A DNA stretch of 64,000 nucleotides from Echria macrotheca (GCA_030411725.1 MU839830.1:806001-870000), one strand, 5' to 3'. Shown: positions 32,842 through 46,459, counted from the stretch's first letter. Notes: generated from the letters alone by a model not told the origin. Numbers and translations: made by a program.

Positions 32842-34600
32842 ATTAATTGTACCTTTTAACTAACTAAGCTAACGTTTATCTTTCTAAATAAACGTTTCCT
32901 TTATTTTAATACTATCTGGAAATAATCGTTAATTTAACCTTTTACTATTTATTTCCTAATTAAACCTATAAACTAAACTTACTTTTTATTACTAAATTAT
33001 AACCTTATATTAAATTATAATATACTAAAAACTACAAAAACCTTAAAAACCCCAAATATACTTAGCATTTATAATACCCTAAATACTATTAAATTTAATT
33101 TAATTAGCGGTTTTTAGTTAAACTTTAATTAAACTTTACTACTAAATAACTTTTAAACTTACGTTAAATTTTATATAATTAATAGTTTTTAATTAAACCT
33201 TAATTTAATTTCTTTAGTAAAGGTTTATTATTAATTTATTATTACTTTAACCTTAAATTACTTATAATTTACCCTTATTATTATAATAATTTTTATAGTA
33301 AATAATATTATATTAGCTATAATTGTAAAGGTTTTTAAAAATTTTATTTAACTTAAAATTACTTAAGCGTTTTAATGTTTTATAAATAATTACTTATTTT
33401 TAAAAGTATAGTTAGCGTTTTTACTTAAGTAATAAATAAATTAAATAAATATAATTTTTAGTACTTTTAATATATATATTTAAACTTTAGCTAACGTTAT
33501 AATTAACGCTAAAATATAAATAGTTTATTATTAAAGTTAATTTAGTAAAACTTTTAATTATATTATTATCTTTTAAAACAAGCTGATAGTTAACGTTTAA
33601 ATTATTAATAATTTATAGGTTTAGCTTAAAGGGGTTAATATATTATAATTTAATTAAACTATAGTTAATATTACCTTAAATAACCTGGATTTAAACCTAA
33701 TTATTTCCATCCCTTTTTTATCCCTAAATAATTTATACCTTTATTATATACCCTAAAACTTTTTAAAACCCTTTCGTATATTCTTATTTTCCCTACTAAT
33801 TAACTTTAAATATATTTACTATTTTTAACCTAAAACCCCTAATTTTTAACTATTTACTAACACTTTACTTAAAAATATTAATAAATTATTTATCTATAAA
33901 TAATAATTTAAATATATTAACTAGCATATTATATTTTATAGTAAGTTTATTTTAAACCGTAAGTAATATTTTACGTTTATCGACTATATTTTATATATTT
34001 ACTTATACTTAAGCGGAGAAGTTTAGGCCTAATTACTTACTATTTTCGATATTATTATCGAAAATTATTATAATTCCTTACGTTAAAATAATATTACGGA
34101 TTTTATAAATATTTTTACCTACCTTAACTTAGTTTATATTATTATTAATATAAAATTTAAGTTTAATTACGATTATAAAACCTTTAAGTAAAATATATTT
34201 ATTATTTAGTTTAAGTTTATTAATAAATTTATCAAATTAGCTAACTTTGTAGAAATCCTAAATAATTAATACGTTAATAATTTACGTAATAAAATTTATA
34301 CTTATATTTGTAAAGGGATTTTTGGTTGTTGCGATAGGTTTACCGATAATAATTTTGACAAATAGGTTAAAATATATATATAGATTATTTAAAACCTTTA
34401 AGATTTTAAATTTTATAATAAGTTTAATACGTACTTAATTACGCTAATTTCCTATAATAAAACTAGTAATATTACGTTAGTTATAATTTAGGCTTTAGTA
34501 GGTAACTTAATAGATTTTAATAAAGCTTATATAACTTTTATTCCCGTAAAAAGGGAAAAGATTATATAAAAGATTTAGGATTACTAAAAGATAAATAACT

Positions 34601-34665
34601 TTTATATATATTACGGAAAAAAAGGCTATTAAATAAATAAGTATTTTGTAAAGGTAAAGGAAAAT
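34601..34665 (+). pseudogene. Mutated CCHC zinc knuckle of Gag
   Basis: A frame here reads Y-x2-Y-x4-Y-x4-Y around GKKG, with an internal stop. The spacing is that of the retroviral-type CCHC knuckle. Each Cys or His has become Tyr, which is what G-to-A (TGT to TAT) or C-to-T (CAT to TAT) transitions produce. This marks the end of the degenerate gag region. Confidence 0.5.
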
Positions 34666-34814
34666 GCTTAAGCTTTAGTAAAAGTTATTATTAAAAGCTA
34701 ATTAGTATAATAATAAAACTAGAAAAAAGGATAAAGAATTTATATTTAAGTTTAATAAATTTTAATAAAATACTTTTTTTACTTTATATACTTTTTATAA
34801 CTAAATTTATATTT

Positions 34815-34870
34815 ATTAACGTATTTGCTTTTATAGATTTAGGGTATTTACCCTATAACTTTATAAACGT
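34815..34870 (+). pseudogene. Mutated aspartic protease core
   Basis: The frame AFIDLGYLPYNFI resembles the A-x-I-D-S-G core of retroelement proteases. The Ser has become Leu and a likely Cys has become Tyr, both explained by single transitions. It lies between the knuckle and the reverse transcriptase, as expected. Confidence 0.45.
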
Positions 34871-35839
34871 CGCTTTTATAAATTATAATAGCTTTTTACG
34901 TATATTACTTATTAAACCCTATTTCCTCTACCGTATTAATAGTATTATCGTAGGTATAGTAAAGAAGGTTTACGTTATTATTAATACTTTTAGCCTAATT
35001 ATAAAACGTATTTTCCTATTTATTTAGTTATTTAATAAATTAGATATTATTTTAATTTGTTATAACTTTAGAAATATAATTTAATTATAAATTAGTAAAG
35101 GTGTAAATTTATTATTTAAAATTATATTATTCGTATATTAAATTATTAGGCTATGGAATAACTATAAATTAAAAGTAAATTAAATTTAAATTAAGTTTTT
35201 AGCCTGGGAATAAAATTAAAACTGATTAAATCCGATATAATTGGGTTAAATATTACGGTAATGGATAATATAGCCCTTTTCTCTACCGTAAATTTTATTT
35301 TCTACGTAATTTAATTATAAATTAAATTTTTGATTATATTACTTATAACTCTTTATGTTATTATTAATATAAAATTACTAGTGGATTAGTAATTAGTAGA
35401 GAATTTTATAACTATTATATTACTGGCCTTGCTATAGGTAATTTTTACTAATAATCCGGATATTGGGGATTTATTACCGCGTTTTAAGAAATTCTATAAT
35501 TAAGTAGCGGATATTTTGTGGCTTTAGGTTATTTTGGATAAGGATATTTAGAAGTATTTTAATAAAAAGCCCCCGGTTATAGATAATAAGATTTACGAAA
35601 AACTTTTCCTTAAATATTACGATTTTATTTACGCTTTTAAACTTTTAAAAGTTAAGAAGCTTTTACCCTATTACCCCTTTAATTATTAGATCGAGATTAA
35701 ATTAGGTAAGATATTATTATATTATTAGGCTTATTTTATATTATAAGCGGAGCTTTAGGTTATCTAAAAATACCTTAATAAGTATTTTGTAAAGGGTTTT
35801 ATTTAACCTAGTTTTTCTTTCGTAACGGTACCTATTTTA

Positions 35840-36420
35840 TTAGCCCGAAAATTAAGTAGGGGAATTTAAATCTACATTAATTACTAAGGCTTAAATAACG
35901 TTACTATTAAAAACTAATACTTTATTCCCCTAATTAAAGAGATTTTAAACGCTTTATATAATGTATAATACTTTATAAAGGTTAATATTATAGCAGCTTT
36001 TAACTATTTATATATTATATTTAGGGATAAGTAAGAAATAGCGTTTATTATTAAGTTTGGACTTTATAAGTACCTAATTATAAATTTTAGACTTATAAAC
36101 GCCTCTAGCTTATTTTAATACTATATTAACTATATACTTTTTAATATTTTAAATAAATACGCTATAATTTATCTTAACGACGTTTTAATCTATAATAAAA
36201 TTAAGTTAAAATACCGCCGGTATATACGTAAGGTAATTTAGCGTTTATATAATATTAGGTTAATTATTAATATTAAAAAGTATAAATTTAACGTTACTAA
36301 AATAAAATACCTTAGCTTTATTATCTTTATAAATAATATATATATAAACCCCGAAAAAGTAGCCTTCGTTATTAATTAGTAGGAATTAATTACATTATAG
36401 GATTTATAACATTTTATTAA
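35840..36420 (+). pseudogene. Reverse transcriptase relic
   Basis: Despite stops, the frame keeps Ty3-type landmarks in order: an RICIDY-like and RYPLPLI-like start, KVDI-like text, PFGLMNAP-like text, and the catalytic box at 36170-36193. That box reads YLNDVLIY instead of YLDDVLIY because one GAC became AAC. The change alone would abolish activity. Confidence 0.75.
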
Positions 36421-36559
36421 CTTCGCGAATTTTTATTAGTAATTTATTAAGGGGTTTTCGTTTATAATTTAACTACTAACCTTTTTAATAAGTAAGGAAC
36501 GGTAATTAGGCTTACTCCCCCTTAAAACTAAAAATACTTTTTAATAATTAAAAGCCGCC

Positions 36560-36910
36560 TTTACTACGGTATTAGTACTAATATATTTTAATCCCGAAAA
36601 GTAAACGGTATTAAAGGTAAATGCCTCCAATTAAGCCTTAAAAGGCATTCTCTTTTAATATAATAAAGCCGGGGAACTCTACCCAATAGCTTTTTTTTTT
36701 TGCAAAATATTTAATAGTTAAGTATAATTATAAAATATACGATAAGGAGGTTTTTATAATTGTAAAAGCCTTTAAGGAGTAATAACTAAAGTTATAAGGA
36801 TTTTAAGACTTAATTAATATATTTACGGACTATAAAGGCCTTAAATATTTTACTATTATTAAGCTTTTAAATTAACGCTAAGTTTAATAATTAAAGTTTT
36901 TTTTAAACTT
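36560..36910 (+). pseudogene. RNase H relic
   Basis: Downstream of the reverse transcriptase the same reading direction retains NPEKQTVLE-like text, a GILFQYNK-like strand, YPIAFF and a YDKEVLIIVKAFKE helix, then FTDYKGL. This is the RNase H arrangement of Ty3 elements (motif E-x-L-x-I/V-V near the helix). Several stops interrupt it. Confidence 0.55.
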
Positions 36911-37109
36911 TAGGTTTCAAATTACGTATAAATTAGGTCGAAAAGTAATTATATTAAACGCTTTATTCTAATTATTAGGTAATGTACTAATAAGTATTTT
37001 CGATTTTACGGATAATTAAATTATAAATTACTAATAGGTACTCTTTCTACCTAACTAATAGGTAATTAATTACAAATTATTTACGTTAGTATATTTATTT
37101 ACGTTAAAT

Positions 37110-37800
37110 CTTTTAAAATATATTGATACTTATATTAATACTATATATTAAACCTACCGCTTAATTAAGTAAATTATGGAATATATTTGCGATTTAAATT
37201 ATATTTATTTTTTAAACGCGATTTGAAAGAGGTTCTGCGTTATTATAAGCGATTATAAGGTTATTTAAAATAAGATTTTCGTTAATAATAGATTTTTTAT
37301 TTTATTTACTATTAATATATAACTTTAAGTATTTTACTAAAGTTACGTTATAACGTTAGCGGGGTATTTAAGGCGTTATAAAACCTATAATTTTTTCTGT
37401 TAATTCTATTATTAGCTCTAAATGTTGCGTAATATAGTATAGTTTATAGTAGGCTGTTACTTTTACGCTAAAACCAAAAATTTAAAGAGCGTACCCGTAA
37501 GCTTTTTTGATTTCCTTTTAGTTTTATTTCGGCCTTAAACCGATATTTCCGTAGATTATATTAGCCCCCTTTTTTCCTATAAGTATAATAGTAAAACGTA
37601 TATTTATATCCTTATAATAGTAGATTAATTTACGAAAATACGGTACTATTACCCTATAAACGATATAATAGTAATTATATTTGTTAATACCTTTATTTTC
37701 GAAATTTACTATTTTTACGGTACTTTTAAATAAATTATATTAAATTAGGGGAAATAATTTATTTTTATATTTTAGGATGAGCTAAATAAATAGCTGGAAA
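37110..37800 (+). pseudogene. Integrase relic
   Basis: Fragments typical of an integrase zinc-binding and catalytic core remain: GYLRRYKT, a CYFYAKTKN remnant of a Cys-Cys pair, WTDISVDYI with the first catalytic Asp, IIVDQFTK, and a DELNKQLEITF segment. Frame stops and transitions are frequent. It follows RNase H, consistent with a Ty3/gypsy order. Confidence 0.6.
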
Positions 37801-39988
37801 TTACCTTTAAACTATTTATAATTTACTACTTTAAAACTAACGATTAGTTTAAAATTATTAATATAGTAGTTAAATAATACCTTAAATTTTTTTACTTATT
37901 TTACTAAGATAATTGGGTAAATTAATTATTTTTTACCAAATTTGCCTTAAATAACTATACCTTTGAAACTATTAAATTATTACCGTTTTTTATAAATTAT
38001 AGCTTTTACCTTAATATAAAAATAAAAATAACCTAAAACCCTATTACTTTTTAAATAGCTTAATTATAGTAGGAATTTAATAATATAATTAATATTATAA
38101 ATAAAATTAAGTAAGTTTACGGTAAAACTTACGCTTTTATATTAAAAGCGTAAAAATAATATGCTTATTATATAAATTAATATTAAACTAATACTAAAGT
38201 TTTTACGGTAAAGTAATTAGTTTAAATTAATACTAAATATTTTAAATTTAGTTACTTTATAATTAAATTTAATAATAAGTAATAGGGTTTTTATTAAGTT
38301 ATAAAAGTTTATAAGCGGGTTATTATTATAGCTTTACTAAAAAGCTTAAAGATTTTCCCTATCTTTTATACTTTTTTAGTAAAATTGTATTAAAAAGGGC
38401 TATTAAGTTAAAAATATTTAAACGCAAAGTTTAACTACTATATAGTAGGTATAATAACTATAACCTACCCTTTTACCAATAATAATAAAGTAAAAAAGGA
38501 AATTAAATAATATTTTAATAAAATTTTTAACTTTAAAATAATTAAAAATAGATTTAAATATTATATTTAATAGCTAAAATTATATTATTTTACTTAAAAA
38601 CTAGTTACGATAATATAAAGCTATAATAATAATATATAAAACTTTTACGTATAATACCTAAATAAACTTAAATTACCTAAATAATTAACCGAAAATATAT
38701 TTAGAATTAAATTAAAATTAATACTTATAGTTATTATAATTATATATTAAATATTAACTTAAAAACAAGGGAAACTAAAAAAATTACCCTAATTTAAATT
38801 TAAATTTATACTTATTTACTAAAACCCTATACTTAATTTAATAACGTTACTAACCTTAACCTAAAAATAAGGAAAGCTAAAATACTAGTAAAATTAATAT
38901 TATTATAATAGTTTTATAATAAAATAAATAAAATTTATCTTAATTCCGGTAATATAACGTACTGTAAATATATTATTAGTTAATTTAAGCTAAAAACTAC
39001 TAACTTATATATATTTAAAAAAAATCCCTTTACGTTTTATACTTAAAATTAAAGCCCTTATTTAACTATATACTAATATAATTATATAACTAATATAACT
39101 ATTTTAAGAAAATAATATAAGTAATAATAAGATACTAAAAACCACTATTACTATATATTAAACAAAGCTCCTACTTTAAGTTTTAACCTTTTTAAACTTT
39201 TATATTTATATATTTATTAAAAAAAAAGGGGTATTAGGTAATATATAGGTAATAACATATAATTAAAACAGCTTTTTAAACTATTAAGGCCTTTTACGTA
39301 ATATTAGTAACTAAACCCTATCTTAATTATATATTATAACTACTTAAATATTAGGAAACTTACTTTTTAAAACTTTTTAAAATTTACAAAATAAAGCGCT
39401 TTATAAATATCTACCTTAAACTAAATAAATTATAGTACGTAGTTGCGAATTAATACTATAATTTGGTAATAAACCTTTAGTTCCTAAATAAACCCCTTAT
39501 TTATATCCTCTTCCCAAAAAATAATTTTTAGTATATAAAGAAAACTTTATAATTTATTAATATTTTTCTTTATAAGTATAATTGGCTATTTATTAATTAA
39601 TTAATATATAATATATAACAAAACTATTATTTATTAGGTTGTAAATAAAACGATAATAGTTATATTAATTATAGTTTTTTAACGTTAACTTAAATTAGCT
39701 ATAATAAAACTAAAAATACGTTAATCTATTAGAAATATAGTTAATAATTACTATATTTAAATAAGTAATATATAATAAAAACTTAAATATTACTAACTTT
39801 TCGAGCTTATAACGTATTTTCTATATATCATTAGTACTTTAATACCTAATAATACCTAATATATTATAAAATTAATAAACCTTATTTACCTACTTTAAAA
39901 AATAGTTAATAATATAAGTTAGTTTTTAAGGTATAAATTCCTTAACTTTAAACTTTTAAGCGTAAGTAGTATATAAATAAATAGTAGC

Positions 39989-40003
39989 GGGGGGGGGGGG
40001 GGG
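39989..40003 (+). repeat. 15-G homopolymer inside the LTR element
   Basis: A run of 15 G in otherwise A+T-rich, heavily mutated sequence. Poly-G is not a preferred RIP target (CpA is), so it could have survived or expanded afterwards by slippage. Its exact length may also be an assembly artefact. Confidence 0.8.
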
Positions 40004-40715
40004 TTACGGTATTAAATTAACAAAACGTAGGAAAAAAGTTACAAAACGAAAAAAACGAAAAGTTTAAAAAATTTAAAAAGAATTTTCTACCCTTACCGTT
40101 ATTTTTACCCTTACTTTTACTTTTACCCTTACCGTTATTATAATTATTATTTTCCTTACTTTTTAAATTTTCCTTTAAAACGGGGCTAAGTATGTAAGGT
40201 TATATACTTAAAGCGGCAATAGAAGACCTATATAATACCTTTTTCTTCTTTTATGCTAATACGTATATTTTTAAGCGGTAATAGAAATTTTTATATAGTT
40301 AAACGGTATAATATATATTACCTTTAAGCTTAGTAAAAGTTATTATTATTAAAAAAGGGATGGATTAGGGTAAAATAGGAACTGAATAAAAAATAAAACA
40401 AAAATAGTTACAATTAATTATTACCAATAAAATTAATAATTTATTATAATGTAAAGGAAGGAAAGAGAAAAAGCTTTAAAAAATTTTAATAAGGTAATAG
40501 GAAATTTATATACGTTTATTTATATTTATTTACTTTAGTTTTAAGTACTATAATCCCAATAAATAGTATATTACGCCTTCGGTAATTACCCTACCCTAAT
40601 ACAACCTTATTTTACGTATATATAATAACTATGTACGTAACTTAAACTACGTAGGTCTAGTTTTATAATTATCTTAAGGTAGTTAAGGGTAATTGCCGTT
40701 TGGAGGCTGGGGTAT

Positions 40716-40882
40716 TATTACGGTACTACTTCCAGCTAGCTACCGTACTCCTGCCGAAGTACCGGCAGTTAGTGGCCGGGTCGTCACTATATATATAAGG
40801 ACATTTATAGCTTCCTCTCTTCCTTTTCTCTCCTCGCATAATTATAAGTCTTTCTCCTGGACCTAAGGTTAGCCTCGTGACA
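40716..40882 (+). repeat. 3' LTR (167 bp)
   Basis: Same length as the 5' LTR. Its first five bases are TATTA where the other has TGTCA, both changes being RIP-type transitions; its end GTGACA is unmutated. It is followed by the target duplication TATAG. Confidence 0.85.
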
Positions 40883-41663
40883 TATAGTTACTAGTTTAAT
40901 TAAGTAGTCCAGCTTTAATATAATATTTTAAATTTCTAATTACTATATTATATTATTATTATTAGTTAATAAAAATTAATTATATCCTTATTAGGCTTAT
41001 ATTATAGTGATAGGTTGTATTTTTGAGTATTAAACGGATTTAAAATATACAAAACATACCTATATTTAAGATACAATACAACTAAGCAATAGAAATAAAA
41101 TATTTTACGTAATATATAGCTTTATTTAATATGAAGTATTCATTACTGTTTTTTATATTTATTTTTCATACCCCTTGGATTAGTTAAAAAGGGTTGTAAA
41201 TTAAAGTTTTTATTTCGAGCCAATTGCGTCTTTTTATACAACTGGATTTTAAATCGTTGATTAGAAATCGAGTTTACTTAATTAAGTTGAAAGGGGTTCC
41301 ACGTAGTATATAGGGTGTTATATCTTACCAACTAGCACTAAGGTTTATTTAAAAATAGCATGGAATAGGGAGAAAACTCTATTATTTATTGGAGAATGCC
41401 CAAAAGAATTATTATTGCGGAACTGGCCAGGAAAAATATAAAGGTAAAATGGGCTATTATTTTATTATATTACTACTTAATAAGTATTAACCTTCGTTTT
41501 ATAATATTACAATTTCTGGATTTAATAAAAGTAGTTAAAAATTAAAGTTATTATTTTAATCTCATTATAACTCTTTGTACAAGTGGATTTCAACTCATTA
41601 ATTGCAATTTCAATTTACATATCAATATTATAATAACTTATCAGTAATATAGATAGTTATAAG

Positions 41664-43521
41664 CAGGGTTTCGATTTAGTCCGGACTAGTAGTTAGTAGT
41701 CCGGACTACTAGTTATAGTAGTCTAATTACCCCCCGGACTACTAGTCCAGTAATCCAATCACCCCCTAAACTAGTAGTCCAACTACTTTAACTACTATAG
41801 TTACTAATCCGAACTAGTAATTTACCCCTTAAAATAGTATTTTTATTTTTAATTACTATATTAGGCTTATTACTTAGTAATTTTAGTTATAATTACTAAT
41901 ATAAACTATATATTATATAAATATTAGCTAATAAAAATAATAATCTATTTGTTAAATTTAATTTTACTGCGTTTTACCGCTTTTTCTATATTATTAAGAG
42001 GATTTACAATAAAAGCATAATCATATAATCAGGGTTGGGATTTAGTCCGGACTAGTAATTATTAATCCGGACTACTAGTTACAGTAATTTAGTTACAGCC
42101 CGGACTACTAATCCGGTAATCTAATTATAACCCAAACTATTAGTCCAGTAGTCTAATTACCCCCCGGACTAGTAATTCAAACTATTTAACTACTATAGTT
42201 ACTAATCCGGACTAGTAATCCACCCCTTTATATAGTATTTTTATTTCTTAATTACCAAAATAGGGTTATTAATTAATTACTTTTAATTATTATTAGTAAT
42301 ATACGCTATATATTATATTAATATTAGCTGATGAAATTAATAATGCATTTATTAAGCTTATTTCTACTACCTTCTAGCGGTTTTTCCGTACCTATAAGCG
42401 AATTTAGAATATTATATATAATTACTTCTTTAGTTAATAGATTTTATTTTATTTTCTCGCCTTTTAAAGTATAAAATCACTTAAAATAAAAATATTACGA
42501 AACTAGCTTAGTGAAATATATATATATATAAAATAGTTTACTAATTAGATATAATATTTTCCTAGTTGGTATTTTTACTTTTAGTTACTATAGGTATTTG
42601 ACTTATTAGAATCGATTTAAAAACAACGTTTTTATTCGGAGTTAATTGCAACTTTTGATACAACTAAATTTTAAATCGTTTATTAAAAATCAGGTTTAGT
42701 CAACTAACTTAAAATAGCTTCTAAGTACTATATAGGGCAGTATATACTACTTTATAATACTAATAAGTTTTGGAAAATAATATAAAAATAGGGATAAAAG
42801 TATATTTTTATTCAAAAAACCTATAAAAATATTATTATTACGGGATTAGCTTAGAAAAGTATAACTTTAAAATAAGCTGTTATTATATTATAATACTACT
42901 AATAAGTAGTAACTTCCATTATATAATACTACAATTTCTCAATTTAATAAAATTAGTTAGAAACCAAAGTTGCTATTTTAATCTAATTGTAACTTTGTGC
43001 GTAAATAGATTTCTAATAATTAATTAAAAGTTCAGTTTTAGTAATTATACTATAATAACTTATAAGCTATATAAATGGTTATAAGGCCTATCGTAAGCCT
43101 CAAATCCCGTTTAAAAAACGCCTAGTAGTATAGTGAAAAGTTCGGGTTTATAGGAAAATTACCTTAAAAGGCGATTTTATAAAATAAAATAACTCTAGAA
43201 AATATAAAACTATATAATCGGTAAATACAAAATATTAACCATTTAATTCATAATTTAAATTTTAAATTTAGTTCTCGCAGTAGTCCGGACTACTAGTCCA
43301 AATTATCTAGTCATAGCCCGGACTATTAATCCAAGTAGTTTAGCTGCGGCTGTAATTTTAACTATTAAACTATAGTAAGTAGTCTGGACTATTAATCCAA
43401 GTTATCTAATTATAGCCCGAACTAGTAGCCCAGATAGTTTAATTACAGCCGTAATTCTAACTATTAAACTATAATAGTCCGGACTACCGGACTAATAACT
43501 AAGGACTAATATCCCAACCCT
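41664..43521 (+). mobile_element. Nested, truncated family B copies
   Basis: Two further B left termini start at 41664 (CAGGGTTTCGATTTAGTCC) and 42030 (CAGGGTTGGGATTTAGTCC), but only two right-end segments follow, in tandem at about 43,285-43,375 and 43,380-43,521. The first of these lacks its terminal 50 bases. This indicates nested insertion followed by deletion or recombination between copies. Subterminal TAGTCCGGACTA palindromes are dense at both sides. Confidence 0.5.
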
Positions 43522-44079
43522 AGTAATTATAGTACTAAAAATTTTAAAAGCTTTAAAACTTTCAAAGTAGTAAATTAAGTTAAATTAACAATTTAAAATT
43601 AAAAGTTTATTATAAATTATAACCTAAAAATAAGCTATAATTTAAATTTCAAACAGAAGTAAATTACTTTATATCCGCTCATCACCTAATTTATAATAGT
43701 AAAGGGCTGTAAAAAAAATCCTTTACTACTTTGCTATGCTAGTTTTGTATCTATAAGCAGGTGAAAAATGCTAGAAAAATACTTAAAATCCAAATATACG
43801 TAATGCGATAATAATTGCGTAATTATTATTAAATATCTAGTATATGTATTTTACTTGTTATTAAACTATATTTTTAATTATTACTAATTATACTTGTAAA
43901 ATATTTTAGAAGCTTCCGGGAAGTTAAAGTAGTATATAAACCCAAATCGACTATTTAGAGTTTTTGGTTTTCCAATCCAGAATTAAAAATCCAATATAAC
44001 ATAATTATACTTTTAAACAAATCTTTAATAAAAACTATAAAAGTTAAAAAGAATTATATTTTTTAACTATAATTAGTAT

Positions 44080-44206
44080 TAGGGTTAGGATTTAGTCTAA
44101 ACTAGTAGTTAGTAGTCCAAACTACTAATCACAGTAGTCTAGTCACTACCCAGACTACTAGTCCAGACTATTAGACTAATAACTAAGGACTAATGTCCTA
44201 AGCCTA
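44080..44206 (+). mobile_element. Very short family B derivative (about 127 bp)
   Basis: A left terminus (TAGGGTTAGGATTTAGTC) is followed after only about 100 bases of AGTCC/GGACT palindromes by a mutated right terminus (GGACTAATGTCCTAAGCCT). The whole 1.1-kb interior of B is missing. No clear target duplication was seen. It may be a minimal miniature element or the product of recombination between subterminal repeats. Confidence 0.45.
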
Positions 44207-45114
44207 ACTTTTAGTAAAAGTTATTATAATTAATATGCCTTATAACGTAAAGTTGGGATTTACCAGCTTTTGCTCTAAAATTAAATAACTTCAGGAGTAT
44301 ATATAATTTGCTTATATTACTATATATCTTACCTATAAGCTAATTTTATATTATTATATAAGCTGGATTTGTAAAATAGAATTTAAATTCCAAAGGTATG
44401 AAAAGGTGCAATTAAAGTCAAATAGAATTATCGACTTGTAATAGAATTTTAAAAATCTAATAAGCATATTAACTTTAAATAAAATGTACTTATAAATAAT
44501 TAGTATTATTATATACTGTTTAACTTAAAAATATTCTTGCTTTTAGTAGGCTACTTATTAAAATTACTAATTTCATTATTTCTTACGCTTAATACCCGTT
44601 ACCGTAGTATCGATAAATATATTTCTACCTTATAGTAGATGTTTGTATTTTCTATTATATTTATAACGTATTTTGACTGTTGACGTTAATTTGGAATTTT
44701 AAGAAATGATTGAAAACCGGAGTTTGTAAAAACTTGCAATTAGGTCAAAGTAGAAATATCAATTTCAAATACCGTTTTAAAATTCCACTTAGCATAACAA
44801 CGTAAAATTCAAAACACTAGTAGGTAAATAACAACTATAACTATTTGCTAAAGCTAAAACATTTTATCTTTTTCTATGATTTGAATTGTTATTCAAATAT
44901 TAACATTCTTTTTACTCTTTATAAGCCTTTTAAAAGGCAAGTATTTTAAAGATATATACCTTAGAATTATAAAATGATAAAGAGAGTTTAACAAGAAATA
45001 TAAGTAATTTTAAATTAAAGTAAGAAATTTAACTATTACTTATATATTATTGCTAACTATTAATTAAAAAGCAATTAAAGGTAATTATTTTAAAATAAGT
45101 ATTATTTTTAAAAT

Positions 45115-46330
45115 TTTATTTACTAACTACTGTAGTTAAAGTAGTCTAATCAGTAGTCAAGGCACTAACTAAACTACAATAATCGTAATCAGGGCATTAA
45201 CTAGACCACAGTAGTCAGTAATCTAATTACTAACTATAGTAATCTAACTAATTGCCGACCTTAATAATAGCAAAGCCTTAAAAATAAAAATATTACACAA
45301 TTAACTCAGCAAAATGAATATTTTAAGTGCTTTACTAACTTAGTATAATATTTTTCCTAGTTAGTATTTTTTACTTTTTATTATTATAGCTATTGGATTT
45401 ACTAAAATCGATCAAAACACAAAGGTTTTATTTCGAGCTAATTATACCCTTTAATACAACTGGATTTCAAACCCTTAATTAAAAATCAAGTCTACCTAAT
45501 TAATTTAAAATAGCTCTTAGGTAGAATATATAGTAGTACATATTACCTTTTAGCACTAAAGTATATCCGAAAATAGTATGGAAATAAGGAGAAAAAAATT
45601 CTTTATTAAGAAAACCCCTAAAAGAACTATTATTATAATATTAACCAGGAAAAATATAAACCCAAAATAAGCTATTTCTTTATTATATCATTACTTAATA
45701 AATGGTTACTTTAATTTTATAATATTCTCGTTCCTCGATAAAGTAAAGGTAGTTAAAAGTTAAAGTTGCTATTTTAACTTTTTTTAATTTTTTTTTACAA
45801 TAAGATTTCTAATCATTTACAAAAATTGCAGTTAACCTTGATATGATTTAATAACTTATAACATAAATAGACGGTTATAAGGCCTACTATCAAGCTTAAG
45901 TTAATATTGAACAACTTTTATTATTATAGTAAAAAGTTTGGTTTTATAGGAAAACTACCATAATATAAGTTAAAATTTAATTTTCGCAGTAGTTCGGTAA
46001 TTCGGACTAGTAAACTAGTAGTTTAAACTACTAGTTTAGGTAGTTTAGTTACTATTTAAATATTAGTCCAGTAGTTTAGTTATAGCCTAAACTTAGTACT
46101 AGTCCTAGTAGTTTAATTACGGCCGTAATTTTAATTATTGTACTATTATAATCCGGACTACCGGACTAATAATTAAAGACCAATGTCCTAACCCTGCTAA
46201 CTACAGTAATTAGTAGTTATTAATTAAAGCACTAATTAAACTATAGTAATTAGTAATTCACTGTAACTAAATTATAGTAATTAGTAATCTAACTACTAAC
46301 CACTATAATCTAACTAATTACTAACCCTAA
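45115..46330. mobile_element. Mixed fragments of families A and B
   Basis: A family A right end (CTAACTAATTGCCGACCTT, ending about 45,265), B interior sequence with the CAATTGCAAC-like motif, a B right end closing at 46196 (GTCCTAACCCTG) and a further A-type subterminal array up to about 46,330 follow one another. I could not pair the ends or find target duplications, so these are treated as nested, rearranged remnants. Confidence 0.45.
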
Positions 46331-46459
46331 TTACTATTAATAGCTTTTAAATTAATAATTAATAATAATCTAGTACTAATCATAATAGGCAGTTACGATG
46401 GAAACATAGTAAAATACGTAAAGAAAAATTAATTATAACTATTTAACCCTAATAGCAAA

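Larger units (their letters stand above)
32675..40882 (+). mobile_element. Ty3/gypsy-type LTR retrotransposon relic
   Basis: An 8,208-bp element with two 167-bp LTRs and a perfect 5-bp target duplication TATAG (32670-32674 and 40883-40887). The 3' LTR ends GTGACA; the 5' LTR begins TGTCAC. A purine-rich tract (GGAGGCTGGGG) sits directly before the 3' LTR. The inside is A+T-rich with stops in all frames, but mutated traces remain in the expected order: CCHC knuckle, protease, reverse transcriptase, RNase H, integrase. This order (integrase last) is that of Ty3/gypsy elements. No frame is intact, so the element cannot be autonomous. Confidence 0.88.
32506..43521 (+). mobile_element. Family B hAT-like element, host of the LTR retrotransposon
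   Basis: The left terminus (TAGGGTTAGAATTTAATCC, a mutated CAGGGTTGGGATTTAGTCC) starts at 32506 and the mutated right terminus (ATCCCAACCCTA-like, mutated) ends at 43521. The flanking 8-mers are ATAATTAT (32498-32505) and GTAATTAT (43522-43529). They differ by one G/A transition, so they fit a mutated target duplication. The LTR element 32675-40882 and parts of other B copies lie inside. The terminus pairing is an inference; other B ends nearby could pair differently. Confidence 0.45.
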
